Assembly (NCBI GenBank): GCA_027492545.1
Contig: JAPUEL010000034.1
Coordinates: forward strand, 1-64,000
Length of the DNA stretch: 64,000 bases
Reading direction: 5' to 3'
Origin: Propionibacteriaceae bacterium
GTDB lineage: Bacteria; Actinomycetota; Actinomycetes; Propionibacteriales; Propionibacteriaceae
Shown: positions 10,289 through 18,766 of the stretch, in pieces
Position numbering within the stretch: the first letter of the stretch is position 1
Layout: each line of letters opens with the position of its first letter
Made by a program: the position numbers and the translations under genes
Notes under the pieces: generated by a model
Seen by the model: only the letters and a program-made list of their open reading frames with translations
Database searches by the model: none
What the model was told of the DNA's origin: nothing

Positions 10289-10927
10289 ATGGTTGAGATG
10301 AAGGCGGTGCCAGGCGTCGCGTTGCTCGTCGACATCGTGGCCTCGCGCACGGCGCCTCGCGACGCCCTGCACGAGGACGTGTTGAGCGCCGTAGAGGCGA
10401 CCAACTCAAGACTCCGGCCCGTGCACACCCTGCGCCCCACCGTCGGCGACGAACTACAGGGCGTCTACCACACGCTCGGCGAGGCGCTCCTGGCCGGATT
10501 CACGCTGCGGCTCGAGCTCGCGCCGCGGTGGGAGGCGCGGTGCGGCATCGGCGGCGGCGACGTGGTGGTGGTGGACGAGGCTCGGGGCATCCAGGACGGC
10601 TCGGCCTGGTGGCTGGCCCGAGACGCGATCGACTGGGTCAGGACCCAGGCGGCGAAGCCCGGCTACGAGGCCGTCCGCACGGCGGTGCGCGACGAGCGGC
10701 CTCAGGCCATGGCGGCGGCGGACGCGATGTCGCGGCTGGTGGACGTGCACCTGGCCGGGCTTCGGCCGGGCGCGCTGGCGACGCTGCGCGGGATGCTCGA
10801 CGGGTTGGACAATGCGGCGATCGCCGAACGCGAGGGCATCAGCGCCTCGGCCAACTCGCAGCGGGTCCGCAACAACGGACTGCGCCCGCTGGCAGACGCG
10901 ATGCACGCCCTGGGGCAGCTCCCCTAG
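10289..10927 (+). CDS. SatD family protein with C-terminal helix-turn-helix
   Basis: A 212-residue protein resembling the SatD family, named after a Streptococcus mutans acid-tolerance operon; its molecular role is not known. The N-terminal half has VALLVDIVASRTAPRDAL and TVGDELQGVYHTLGEALLAG, which resemble a nucleotide-cyclase-like core. Residues about 165-210 form a sigma-region-4-like helix-turn-helix (LDNAAIAEREGISASANSQR), suggesting DNA binding. The ATG at 10289 is chosen, with ATG at 10298 possible. CTTCAT at 10255-10260 and ATGAAG at 10270-10275 form a small inverted repeat in the divergent promoter region and could be its operator. Confidence 0.8.
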   Translation: MVEMKAVPGVALLVDIVASRTAPRDALHEDVLSAVEATNSRLRPVHTLRPTVGDELQGVYHTLGEALLAGFTLRLELAPRWEARCGIGGGDVVVVDEARGIQDGSAWWLARDAIDWVRTQAAKPGYEAVRTAVRDERPQAMAAADAMSRLVDVHLAGLRPGALATLRGMLDGLDNAAIAEREGISASANSQRVRNNGLRPLADAMHALGQLP

Positions 10928-10934
10928 CCGGGCC

Positions 10935-12332
10935 CTAGTCGGCGTCCGGGACCAGCTCGTCGAGCAGGGCCAGCACCCGGGCGTCGATGTCGTCGCGGAC
11001 CAGCCGCATGCGCTCCTCGCCCTCGATCCCCCGCAGCGACGGCTCGTCGGTCACCCAGGTCTCGATGGTGCCGCGCATGCCGTCGACCGGCTCCACCTGC
11101 GCCTCGCCACCCACAAGGACCACGCGGTCGACGGAGCGCACCAGCTCGGGGTCGATCGCCTTGGGATGTTCCCCGTCGAAGGTGCCGCCCACCTGCTCGA
11201 CGCTGGCGCGGGACTCCTCGTTCAACGACGCGCCGGGCTTCGTGCCGGCGGAGTACACGTCGACGGCGTCGCCGGCGTGCAGCCTGGCCAGAGCGGCGGC
11301 CATCTGGCTCTTCCCGCCGTTCTTCACGCACACGAACAGAATGCTCGGCTTCACTGTGGCCTCGTGCTCCGTGGGGTCGTCGGTCAGTTCGATCTGCTCG
11401 CGGTCGGCTGGTGGCACCCGGGGCGCCGTGTGGTCCTCGTCGGCCTTCATCCACTTCTTCCTGCCGCGCTGGACGATGAGCGGGTCGGTGGGTTGGATGG
11501 CGCTCGCGTCCTTGCCCTCGTAGTCCTGCAGGTCCAGGAAGAGCCGCATGGCGTTGAGCCGGGCGCGCTTCTTGTCGTTGGACTTGATCCGGTACCAGGG
11601 GGCGATCTCCGTGTCGGTGTGCTTGAGCATCGCCGTCTTGGCGGCGGTGTAGTCCTCCCAGCGGCCGAGCGATTCCAGGTCCATCGGCGAGAGCTTCCAC
11701 TGCCGGACCGGGTCGATCTGCCGGATGGCGAACCGCGTGCGCTGCTCGCGCTGCGTCACCGAGAACCACAGCTTGGTGACGGTGATCCCCGAGTCGATCA
11801 GCATCTGCTCGAACACCGGGGCCTGGCGGATGAAGATCTCGTATTCCTCGTCGGTGCAGAAGCCCATCACCCGCTCGACGCCGGCGCGGTTGTACCAGGA
11901 GCGGTCGAACAGGACGATCTCGCCCGCCGTCGGAAGGTGCTGGACGTAGCGCTGGAAGTACCACTGGCCCCTCTCGCGCTCGGTGGGTGCCGCCAGCGCC
12001 ACCACCCGCGCGGTCCGGGGGTTGAGGTGCTCGGTGAACCGCTTGATGGCGCCGCCCTTACCTGCGGCGTCTCGGCCCTCGAAGATGATCACGTGCTTGG
12101 TGCCGGCATCCTGGGCCGCGTACTGGAACTTGAGCAGCTCGATCTGCAGCTGGCGCTTCTCCGCCTCGTACTCGTCCCGGCTGAGCAGCTCGTCGTAGGG
12201 ATGCCGGTCGCGCCACGTCTCGACGGCCTGGCCGAGCGGGTCGATGAGGTACGGATCCTCGCCGTGGACGTCGGCCACGGCATACCCCTCTTCGCGCAGC
12301 TTGTCGATGTACTCGCGGAGGTTCTGACTCAT
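10935..12332 (-). CDS. Polyphosphate kinase 2 fused to arsenate-reductase-like LMW phosphatase
   Basis: A 465-residue two-domain cytosolic protein. Residues 1 to about 295 are a PPK2-family kinase that interconverts polyphosphate and nucleoside phosphates: Walker A in [11 protein letters not shown] (84-94), the lid region and DRSWYNR (143-149). After a charged linker, residues about 328-465 form a low-molecular-weight phosphatase/ArsC-like domain. Its loop CVKNGGKS (335-342) keeps the nucleophilic cysteine but has Lys341 where CX5R enzymes have arginine. That K variant exists as a stand-alone family in actinobacteria. A GTTCACC motif pair lies just upstream. The joint role, perhaps phosphate or arsenate homeostasis, is inferred. 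Confidence 0.88.
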   Translation of the reverse strand: MSQNLREYIDKLREEGYAVADVHGEDPYLIDPLGQAVETWRDRHPYDELLSRDEYEAEKRQLQIELLKFQYAAQDAGTKHVIIFEGRDAAGKGGAIKRFTEHLNPRTARVVALAAPTERERGQWYFQRYVQHLPTAGEIVLFDRSWYNRAGVERVMGFCTDEEYEIFIRQAPVFEQMLIDSGITVTKLWFSVTQREQRTRFAIRQIDPVRQWKLSPMDLESLGRWEDYTAAKTAMLKHTDTEIAPWYRIKSNDKKRARLNAMRLFLDLQDYEGKDASAIQPTDPLIVQRGRKKWMKADEDHTAPRVPPADREQIELTDDPTEHEATVKPSILFVCVKNGGKSQMAAALARLHAGDAVDVYSAGTKPGASLNEESRASVEQVGGTFDGEHPKAIDPELVRSVDRVVLVGGEAQVEPVDGMRGTIETWVTDEPSLRGIEGEERMRLVRDDIDARVLALLDELVPDAD

Positions 12333-12339
12333 GGGAGTA

Positions 12340-12360
12340 GTTCACCACTTCCGGGTGAAC
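12340..12360 (-). promoter_or_regulatory. GTTCACC inverted repeat upstream of the PPK2 fusion
   Basis: GTTCACC at 12340-12346 and GGTGAAC at 12354-12360 form a 7-bp inverted repeat, 8 bases from the start of the PPK2 fusion gene. On the minus strand it reads GTTCACCCGGA, an 11-base unit that matches the PhoP box half-site of actinomycetes. A second small palindrome (GAGTT-g-AACTC) lies at 12363-12373. A link with phosphate control is plausible but unproven. Confidence 0.4.
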
Positions 12361-12429
12361 GCGAGTTGAACTCGTCCGAACCAGCCCTACCCGTCGGCCG
12401 GATTTGGGGTCGTCGGGGAGGATCTGTCC

Positions 12430-12927
12430 ATGGCTGAGATCACATACAAGGGAACCCCGGTCCGCACCGTCGGCGAGCTGCCCGCCGTCGGCAGCAAGGC
12501 GCCGGACTTCGAGCTGGTGGGCGCGGACCTGTCGCCCATTTCTTTGAGCGACTTCGCCGGGGGCAACCTCGTGCTCAACATCTTCCACTCGCTGGACACC
12601 GGCACCTGTGCCCTGAGCGTGCGGGCCTTCAACGAGCGGGCGGCCGGGCTGGAGGGGACCGCGGTTCTCTGTGTCTCGAAGGATCTGCCCTTCGCGCTCA
12701 CCCGCTTCTGCGGCGCCGAGGGCATCGAGAACGTCGGTGTGGCGTCGGACTTCCGCAGCGACTTCGGGGGCGCCTACGGCGTGACGTACTCCGACGGCCC
12801 CCTCCGCGGGCTCCTGGCCCGGTCCGTCGTGGTGATCGACGGGGAGGGCACGGTGGTCTACACCGAGCAGGTGGCCGAGACGCGGCACGAGCCTGACTAC
12901 GACGCCGCGCTGGCCGCGCTCAGCTGA
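12430..12927 (+). CDS. tpx: Thiol peroxidase (atypical 2-Cys peroxiredoxin)
   Basis: Tpx (165 residues) reduces hydroperoxides in the cytosol with electrons from thioredoxin. The peroxidatic Cys60 lies in [15 protein letters not shown], and the resolving Cys94 in [16 protein letters not shown]; these are the two family signatures. The length and the N-terminal [20 protein letters not shown] are typical. GGGAGGA lies 6 bases before the ATG at 12430. It is divergent from the PPK2 fusion gene and its last 8 bases overlap the convergent acyltransferase gene. A thioredoxin partner is encoded at 3254-3670. Confidence 0.96.
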   Translation: MAEITYKGTPVRTVGELPAVGSKAPDFELVGADLSPISLSDFAGGNLVLNIFHSLDTGTCALSVRAFNERAAGLEGTAVLCVSKDLPFALTRFCGAEGIENVGVASDFRSDFGGAYGVTYSDGPLRGLLARSVVVIDGEGTVVYTEQVAETRHEPDYDAALAALS

Positions 12928-14299
12928 CGGGGCCGGCCAACTCCCCGGAGGCCTCCACCGCCTCCGGGGGGCGCGCCGCCCGCCGGAGGCGACGGTCCTG
13001 CCGGACGGGTCTCAGGGCGTCGGCGCTGCTCCGCTCCACCCCCGCGGGCCGCGATGCCCGCACCATCGTCCACGCCCCGGCCCAGACCGCCACCACACCC
13101 ACCGATGACCCGGGCTGCAGGGGATGCACGACGGTGCCGTGGGTGAAGACGAGCATCGTGCCGGCGATCATGAGGACGAAGCTGAGGAGGCCCAGGTAGC
13201 GGTCCTGTTCCGTCCCCAGCGGCGGGATGAGGCGGTACTCCACCAGGGCGATCAGCGGCACCAGCACCGCGATCATCAGCATCCCCACCGCCAGCACGGT
13301 GAACTGCGACAGCAGCAGCGGCGCGGCGCCGGGCACCAGGCGCGCCAGCAGGATCAGGCCGGCCCCGCCCACCAGCATGCACGGCACGTGCCAGAGGTAG
13401 ACCGTCATCATCAGGACGCTCAACCTGGCCAGCGCCGCCTCCGTCCGGGCCGGCAGCGAGGCGAACACGCCCGAGCGTTCCACCAGCCCCATCCCCGCCA
13501 CCTGAGCCGCCCCGAGCAGCGCCATCGCGAGCGTCGGTGGGAGGTGGTTGGCGATCGGCGCGTTGGCGAATCCGACGGCGGAAGCCGGGTAGCCGAAGAA
13601 GAAGATCAGCACCACGATGGCCAGCGCCGACCCGACGAGCACGCCCCAGGCGAACCGCCTCGGCCCCTCTCGGAACCAACCGCGCTGGTAACCGATGCCG
13701 AGCTGATGGCACAGCGGCCAGACCAGGAACATGTTGATCTGGCCGATGTCGTTGCGCCCGAAGCCGAGCCACGCCCGGTCCACCACGACGATCCCGATCA
13801 GCATGGCCACGATCACCCAGGCCCCGAACCTGTCGTGCAGGGTCACCGAGAACGGGGCGACCAGGACGATCACGAGGTACACCGAGATGAACCACAGCAG
13901 GAACATCAGCGACCTGCTGAGCTCCGCCGCCAGGAGGCCGTAGCCCAGCCACGCCGCGACGCTCGCGATCACCGCGAAGAACGTCACGAACAGCGCCAAG
14001 CCACCGGTGAGCCGCCGCCCGCGGTTGGCGAGGTAGTGCGAGAAGCCGGTGCCGCGCCGTCGCATCTTGTCCACGATCAGCGCGTTGGAGAAGCCCCCGC
14101 AGGCGAAGAACAGCGGCATGGACATCAGCACCCACGACAGCCCCCACACCCAGGTGGGCGGCGTCCAGAGTCCCGCCTCCAGGGTGCCGTCGGGCTTCAT
14201 CGACGCCTTGTAGATGAACCCGTGGAAGATGACGACGACCAGGACCGACAGCGCGCGGGCCACATCGATCGTGTGATTGCGCTGGGGCTCGGTCTGCAC
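12920..14299 (-). CDS. Integral membrane acyltransferase, family 3
   Basis: A 459-residue membrane protein of the acyltransferase 3 family, which O-acylates cell-envelope carbohydrates or lipids. It opens with a short cytoplasmic segment ([21 protein letters not shown]) that holds the conserved His near the first helix, followed by about ten hydrophobic segments. [10 protein letters not shown] and [14 protein letters not shown] resemble family motifs. The last 60 residues are polar and basic. It stands between ygfZ and tpx, facing tpx with an 8-base overlap. The acceptor substrate cannot be told from sequence. Confidence 0.85.
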   Translation of the reverse strand: MQTEPQRNHTIDVARALSVLVVVIFHGFIYKASMKPDGTLEAGLWTPPTWVWGLSWVLMSMPLFFACGGFSNALIVDKMRRRGTGFSHYLANRGRRLTGGLALFVTFFAVIASVAAWLGYGLLAAELSRSLMFLLWFISVYLVIVLVAPFSVTLHDRFGAWVIVAMLIGIVVVDRAWLGFGRNDIGQINMFLVWPLCHQLGIGYQRGWFREGPRRFAWGVLVGSALAIVVLIFFFGYPASAVGFANAPIANHLPPTLAMALLGAAQVAGMGLVERSGVFASLPARTEAALARLSVLMMTVYLWHVPCMLVGGAGLILLARLVPGAAPLLLSQFTVLAVGMLMIAVLVPLIALVEYRLIPPLGTEQDRYLGLLSFVLMIAGTMLVFTHGTVVHPLQPGSSVGVVAVWAGAWTMVRASRPAGVERSSADALRPVRQDRRLRRAARPPEAVEASGELAGPVS

Positions 14300-14332
14300 G
14301 GTGGCAATGATGCCACCCCGGATGCCGCTGCC

Positions 14333-15262
14333 TCAGCCGAGGACCGGGCGCACGTGGAGGCCCACGTCCGGGTCGACCAGCGCCTCCTGCGCGGCCGGAA
14401 TACCGCCGGCGAGCAGCTCGGCGTCCACCGGGACGGAGCGCTTGATCAGCCCCAGCGCGATCGGCCCCAGCTCGTGGTGCCGCGCGGACGAGCCGACGAA
14501 GCCCACCGTCCGGCCGGCCAGCTCCACCGGCGCGCCGTGTTCGGGCAGCGTCGACATGGTGCCGTCCAGGTGCAGCTGCACCAGCCGACGGGGCGGCCTC
14601 CCGAGCGTGTGCACGCGGGCCACCGTCTCCTGCCCGCGGTAACACCCCTTGTCCAGGTGCGTACCCACGAGGCCGATCTCGTTGGGGATGGTCTTGAAGT
14701 CCGTGTCGACGAAGATCCTGGGGATGCCGGCGGCGATCCGCATGGCCTCGAAGGCCCACGTGCCGACGGTGCCTGCCAGCTCCCCCTCGACCGGCAGGAA
14801 CACGTCGAGCCCACCCACCTCGGAGTCACGGACACGCCAGGCCCGGTCCACAGGCACCCGATGGCCCACCCAGGCCACCCGGAGGTCCGTTCGCCGCGAC
14901 ACCTCCACCCGCATAGCGAAACGCATCCGCTCCAGGAAGGCCACCAGCGCCGCGGCGCGGCCGGGCTCCGTCCAGGCCAGGAACGAGGTGCCGTCGTCCA
15001 CGCCGTGCAGCACGTGCTCGATGTGACCCGTGGGCGAGAGGATCAACGCCGTGGTGGCCTCCCCTGCACGCAGCCCGCTGAGGTGCTGGCTGGTGATCGA
15101 GTGCAGCCATCCCAGGCGGTCGGCCCCGCTGATCTCGACGACCTCGCGATTGCCGAGATCCACCACGCCCTCCCCCGCCTCCAGCGCACGCGCCTCCGCG
15201 ACGGGGTTGCCGAAGTGCCAGGGCAGGCCCGCGTCCAGGCCGGACTCGACCATGACCGGCAT
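14333..15262 (-). CDS. ygfZ: Folate-binding YgfZ family protein
   Basis: A 309-residue GcvT-fold protein that uses tetrahydrofolate and supports assembly or repair of certain iron-sulfur enzymes. The family signature KGCYxGQE appears as DKGCYRGQETVARVH with Cys207, and the N-terminal LGNREVVEISGADRLGWLHSI is typical. The ATG at 15262 lies one base after the nitrobindin stop, so the two genes are one transcript. Length matches the family. Confidence 0.93.
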   Translation of the reverse strand: MPVMVESGLDAGLPWHFGNPVAEARALEAGEGVVDLGNREVVEISGADRLGWLHSITSQHLSGLRAGEATTALILSPTGHIEHVLHGVDDGTSFLAWTEPGRAAALVAFLERMRFAMRVEVSRRTDLRVAWVGHRVPVDRAWRVRDSEVGGLDVFLPVEGELAGTVGTWAFEAMRIAAGIPRIFVDTDFKTIPNEIGLVGTHLDKGCYRGQETVARVHTLGRPPRRLVQLHLDGTMSTLPEHGAPVELAGRTVGFVGSSARHHELGPIALGLIKRSVPVDAELLAGGIPAAQEALVDPDVGLHVRPVLG

Positions 15263-15263
15263 G

Positions 15264-15767
15264 TCAGATCCGCTTCAGGCGGGCCCACATGTGTGGGCGC
15301 AGTTCGTGGTCGGTGGTGGCGCGATCGAGGGCGTACATGAGGTCCCCCTCCACCTTGCCGTACAGCCGCTGGCCCGCCGAGTGCGAGACGGCCGCCGACT
15401 CGGTGCGCACCACCGCGTCGGTGAGCAGGTCGATGCGGGTCACCTGGATGCGCCCCACCAGGACCTCGGTCCACCCGTCCGCGCTGGTCAGCACCACCTC
15501 GAGGGAGGCATCGGACTTGGGGCGCCAGAAGCCCGTCTCCATGCTGAGGGGCACCTGGTCCGCGCCCTCGCCGCCGAGCAGGAACGTCTGGGAGGCGTAG
15601 TACAGGTACTCGCCCCCGTTGTGGTTGAACTCGATGCGCTGTTCGAACTCGAAGCCGTTGCCCTCGTGGTCCGTCCCGTTTCCGGTGCCTTCCCAGCGGC
15701 CCACCAGCCAGCCCAGCGCCGTCAGTGCCGGATTCAGGCCCTCGGGGACCTCGATGTCAAAGTTCAC
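15264..15767 (-). CDS. Nitrobindin-like heme-binding beta-barrel protein
   Basis: A 167-residue lipocalin-like protein of the nitrobindin/THAP4 C-terminal family, which binds ferric heme and can isomerise peroxynitrite. The hallmark GxWxGxG is present in [11 protein letters not shown] (22-31), and a C-terminal histidine (His159 in ELRPHMW) is the likely axial heme ligand. The GTG at 15767 overlaps the stop of the 40-residue membrane-protein gene (GTGA). The nitrobindin-ygfZ pairing is common in actinobacteria and fits iron and redox maintenance. Function in this organism is inferred from the family. Confidence 0.9.
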   Translation of the reverse strand: MNFDIEVPEGLNPALTALGWLVGRWEGTGNGTDHEGNGFEFEQRIEFNHNGGEYLYYASQTFLLGGEGADQVPLSMETGFWRPKSDASLEVVLTSADGWTEVLVGRIQVTRIDLLTDAVVRTESAAVSHSAGQRLYGKVEGDLMYALDRATTDHELRPHMWARLKRI

Positions 15768-15886
15768 GACTCATCTCCTCGCAGCTGCTTCCACAGCCCT
15801 CTCAGGGTCACGGCCAGCGCGACGAGCGCCCCGACGCCCACCGCGACGGTGGCGACTATCAGCACCCACACCAGGACCGCGGCCAT
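15764..15886 (-). CDS. 40-residue single-span membrane protein
   Basis: ATG at 15886 opens a 40-codon frame encoding a single hydrophobic helix (starting [17 protein letters not shown]) followed by a basic tail ([13 protein letters not shown]). Its TGA overlaps the GTG start of the nitrobindin gene, a strong sign that it is translated. It is the first gene of a three-gene unit with nitrobindin and ygfZ and is divergent from dtd. No family is recognised. Confidence 0.65.
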   Translation of the reverse strand: MAAVLVWVLIVATVAVGVGALVALAVTLRGLWKQLRGDES

Positions 15887-15921
15887 GCGGGCAAGTATAC
15901 GAACCGGCGACAATGGGGCCC

Positions 15922-16359
15922 ATGCGCGCAGTGGTGACGAGGGTACTGACGGCCTCCGTGGAGGTCGACGGCGAGGTGGTGGCGCGCCTGGACGCCCCCG
16001 GCCTCCTGGTGCTGGCCGGCGTCGGCCACGACGACGAACCGGGGCACGCGGCCGCGCTGGCGCGCAAGATCTGGGGGCTCAGGATCCTCGACGGCGAGAC
16101 CTCCGCCAGCGACGTGGGCGCGCCGCTGCTGGTGGTCAGCCAGTTCACGCTGTACGCCTCCACCAGGAAGGGCCGCCGTCCCTCCTGGAGCAGGGCTGCC
16201 CCCGGCGAGGTCGGGGAGCCGCTCGTCGAGGAGCTGTGCCGGCAGCTCGAGGCACTCGGCGCGACGGTGGGGCGGGGACGCTTCGGCGCCCACATGCGCG
16301 TGTCCTCCGTCAACGACGGCCCGGTCACGATCCTGATCGACACGCACGACTGGGAGTGA
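15922..16359 (+). CDS. dtd: D-aminoacyl-tRNA deacylase
   Basis: Dtd (145 residues) hydrolyses D-amino acids, and glycine mischarged on tRNA-Ala, from tRNAs. The two cross-subunit motifs are present: SQFTLYA in the middle and [10 protein letters not shown] near the C-terminus. The N-terminus [17 protein letters not shown] is standard. The ATG at 15922 is preferred to the one at 15913; GACAAT at 15909-15914 may be a -10 box for a leaderless transcript. Its last codons are duplicated in a 19-base tandem repeat. Confidence 0.95.
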   Translation: MRAVVTRVLTASVEVDGEVVARLDAPGLLVLAGVGHDDEPGHAAALARKIWGLRILDGETSASDVGAPLLVVSQFTLYASTRKGRRPSWSRAAPGEVGEPLVEELCRQLEALGATVGRGRFGAHMRVSSVNDGPVTILIDTHDWE

Positions 16360-16386
16360 GACCACGCACTGGGAGTGAGACCACGC
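16349..16386 (+). repeat. Tandem duplication, 2 x 19 bases, at the dtd stop
   Basis: ACTGGGAGTGAGACCACGC occurs twice without a gap (16349-16367 and 16368-16386). The first copy contains the dtd stop codon, so the second duplicates the end of the gene in the spacer. It is probably a recent slippage event without function. Confidence 0.85.
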
Positions 16387-16413
16387 CCGGCTGAGCGACG
16401 CCGAGGCCGGGCG

Positions 16414-17166
16414 TCAGGCCGGGGCCAGGAACTCCAGGGAACCGATGGAGACCGCGTCCACCGAGGTGCCGCTGCCGCCGGGCGGCGTGGTGTGGAGCAC
16501 GGTGAGGGTCACCGTGTCCGTGGTGACCTCCGGGAAGCGCACCTCCTGCGGGGTGCGGTCGTGGGCGGCCAGGCCCTGCTCGAAGAAGGAGCCGTCGGCG
16601 AAGGTCCACCGGATGCCCGTGATCCGGCGCTCGGCGAGGTACCTGTCGGTCCACACCGTGTTGCCGTTGACCACCCGCAGGCCCACCACGACGCGGGGCC
16701 CGGGGAACCGGATCGTGACGCTCTCCCCCACCCCCTCGCCGCGACAGCGCCACAGCGTGTCGGCGTTGTTGTCGACGAGCGCCAGCGGCGCCTCCCGGCT
16801 CCCGCCCTCGAGGCAGCGCCCCTCCGCGTCGATGGCGCGCACCGCGACCACCGGCCCGTCGAAGGGAGCCAGGGCCGTGGACGGGGTGGCCGAGGCGGAC
16901 AGAGGTGCGCTGGGCGAGGGGCTCGGAGCGGGATCGGCCGGCCGGTCGGGAGGGAACACCCAGAGCCGCCCGACGGTGAACGCCACACCCAGGAGCACGA
17001 CGGCCAGGCTCGCCACGGCACGCGGGGTCCAGCCGTCGCGGACGTCCGTGGGCGCAACCGCCTTCACGGCCGCCGTGGCCGGCAGGCCGCGCGGGGCGTC
17101 GTCGGCCCGCACATCGTCGGACTCCGCCGCCGGGCGGAAGTACTCGTCCGGAACACGCTGTTCCAT
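16414..17166 (-). CDS. Membrane-anchored protein with discoidin-like domain
   Basis: A 250-residue protein: an acidic cytoplasmic N-terminus, one membrane helix (about residues 48-66, SLAVVLLGVAFTVGRLWVF), a Pro/Ser-rich linker, and an extracytoplasmic domain resembling discoidin or NADase-type glycan-binding folds (ALVDNNADTLWRCRGEGVG, VTIRFPGPRVVVGLRVVNGN). TAGCAT at 17179-17174 ends 7 bases before ATG 17166, so leaderless initiation there is preferred; ATG 17175 is an alternative. It is divergent from glnR. The ligand is unknown. Confidence 0.7.
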   Translation of the reverse strand: MEQRVPDEYFRPAAESDDVRADDAPRGLPATAAVKAVAPTDVRDGWTPRAVASLAVVLLGVAFTVGRLWVFPPDRPADPAPSPSPSAPLSASATPSTALAPFDGPVVAVRAIDAEGRCLEGGSREAPLALVDNNADTLWRCRGEGVGESVTIRFPGPRVVVGLRVVNGNTVWTDRYLAERRITGIRWTFADGSFFEQGLAAHDRTPQEVRFPEVTTDTVTLTVLHTTPPGGSGTSVDAVSIGSLEFLAPA

Positions 17167-17259
17167 GGCCGCCATGCTACAAGTCACCGGGGATATCGCT
17201 GGGTGGGAGCGGCGGCGATACGATGGGCGGGCCCAGTGGACCGGAAGGAGGTGTGTGAC

Positions 17260-17913
17260 GTGAGCAACATCCTCTTCGTCTCCGACGCGGAGCCCCCGAT
17301 CGAGTTGAGCCTGCTCAGCCACCACCTCGCCCACGTGACGTCCGCAGCGCAGGCGCTGGTGGAGGCCGAGGCCGTCGACGTCGTGATGGTGGACGGCCGC
17401 TCTGATCTCGCCGGCGCCCGGTCCGCGTGTCAGACCCTCGCCAAGAGCGGCGGCACGCCGGTTCTGCTCCTGGTGGCGCCGTCGGGCCTGGCCGTCCTCT
17501 CGCCGGACTGGGGATTCTCGGACTTCGTCGCGGCCGGCAGCGAACCCGCCGAGCTCGACGCCCGCCTCCGGATCCTGGCCAAGGCCAACGTGGATCCCGA
17601 CGTCCTCTCCGCGGGTCCCCTCCGCGTCGACGGCGCCGCCTACTCAGCCAGCCTCGACGGCGCCCCCCTGGACCTCACCTACACCGAGTTCGAGCTGCTG
17701 CGCTACCTCATGCAGCATCCGGGCCGGGTGCTGTCGCGGGAGACGCTGGTCAGCCAGGTCTGGGGCTACGACTATTACGGCGGCACGCGCACCGTGGATG
17801 TCCACGTGCGCCGCCTCCGGGCCAAGCTCGGCCAGTTCGACTACTACATCGGCACGGTCCGCAACGTGGGCTACCGATTCGCCAACTCCAGAGAGGTGCA
17901 ACGTGCTGGTTAG
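17260..17913 (+). CDS. glnR: GlnR-like orphan response regulator of nitrogen assimilation
   Basis: A 217-residue OmpR-type regulator closely resembling Streptomyces and mycobacterial GlnR, which controls glutamine synthetase, ammonium transport and other nitrogen genes. The receiver-like N-terminus (VVMVDGRSDLAGARSACQTL, PDWGFSDFV) is the atypical GlnR form. The winged helix spans about 125-210: LDLTYTEFELLRYLMQHPGR, WGYDYYGGTRTVDVHVRRLR and VRNVGYRF. GGAAGGAGG precedes the GTG at 17260 by 8 bases, and TACGAT at 17219-17224 is a likely -10. No sensor kinase is adjacent, as is usual. mshD overlaps its end by 11 bases. Confidence 0.92.
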   Translation: MSNILFVSDAEPPIELSLLSHHLAHVTSAAQALVEAEAVDVVMVDGRSDLAGARSACQTLAKSGGTPVLLLVAPSGLAVLSPDWGFSDFVAAGSEPAELDARLRILAKANVDPDVLSAGPLRVDGAAYSASLDGAPLDLTYTEFELLRYLMQHPGRVLSRETLVSQVWGYDYYGGTRTVDVHVRRLRAKLGQFDYYIGTVRNVGYRFANSREVQRAG

Positions 17914-18760
17914 CCTGACCACGCTCACCCCCACCATGCAGGACGCCCTGCGTCGCCTCGTGGCCGAGATCACCGAACACGACGGCGTCTCGCCCATCAA
18001 CGAGTCCGCCTCCATGGGCATCGGGGGGGTCCGCGAGGCGGACTTCTTCTTCATGGGCTTGAGGTCGGACCCGTACGGCTTCGTGGTGTGCGACGAGCGC
18101 GACGGCACCCTGCTGCTCGGCGTGCACCCCGCGCACCGCTCGGAGGGGGTCGGCGCCGAGCTGCTGCGGGAGGCGCTCCGCGCGCACCCGGACTCCGCGG
18201 TGTGGGCATTCGGCACGCTGCCGGGTGGCGACTCGCTCGCCCGGCGCCTCGGCCTGCACCCCGTCCGGACGCTGCTTCGCATGGAGCGTCCGCTGGCGGG
18301 CGCGGACTACACCGCCGAGCTGCCCGAGGGCTACCGCATCGTCACGTTCACCCCGGACCTGACCGACGCGCTCCTCGCCCTCAACGCCCAGGCGTTCGCC
18401 CACCACCCCGAGCAGGGCCGGCTCACCCGCAAGGAGTTCGAGGACCTCACCCGCCTGCCCTGGTTCGACCCGGCGGGCTTCTTCGTCGCCATGCACGGCG
18501 ACGAGGTGGCCGGGCTCCACTGGACCAAGCAGCACGTCGGCGGCCTGGGCGAGGTGTACCTCATCGCCGTCGCCAGGGAGCACGAGGGCAAGGGCCTGGG
18601 GCGCGCCCTCCTGGCGCGCGGCCTTGCGCATCTGGCAGGCCTCGGCGACGACAGGGTCCAGCTCTACGTCGAGGGCGACGAGGAACGGGTGGTGCGGATG
18701 TACACCAACGCCGGGTTCGAGATCGTGCAGACAGACACCGCCTACCGCCGCGAGAGGTGA
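17903..18760 (+). CDS. mshD: Mycothiol synthase
   Basis: MshD (285 residues) acetylates Cys-GlcN-inositol with acetyl-CoA in the last step of mycothiol synthesis, the main low-molecular-weight thiol of actinobacteria. Two tandem GNAT folds are visible: the N-terminal one with LLLGVHPAHRSEGVGAELL, and the catalytic C-terminal one with VYLIAVAREHEGKGLGRALL. FFVAMHGDEVAGLHWTK and MYTNAGFEIVQTDTAY are family motifs. The GTG at 17903 overlaps glnR by 11 bases and is preceded by GAGAGG. ppk1 follows after 6 bases. Mycothione reductase at 28530-29936 completes the cycle. Confidence 0.93.
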   Translation: MLVSLTTLTPTMQDALRRLVAEITEHDGVSPINESASMGIGGVREADFFFMGLRSDPYGFVVCDERDGTLLLGVHPAHRSEGVGAELLREALRAHPDSAVWAFGTLPGGDSLARRLGLHPVRTLLRMERPLAGADYTAELPEGYRIVTFTPDLTDALLALNAQAFAHHPEQGRLTRKEFEDLTRLPWFDPAGFFVAMHGDEVAGLHWTKQHVGGLGEVYLIAVAREHEGKGLGRALLARGLAHLAGLGDDRVQLYVEGDEERVVRMYTNAGFEIVQTDTAYRRER

Positions 18761-18766
18761 GAGACA

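Noticed and set aside
13124-15340. 738-codon plus-strand frame across the acyltransferase and ygfZ genes
   Set aside because: Spans two well-identified minus-strand genes and has low-complexity His/Gln/Arg composition, so it is a shadow.
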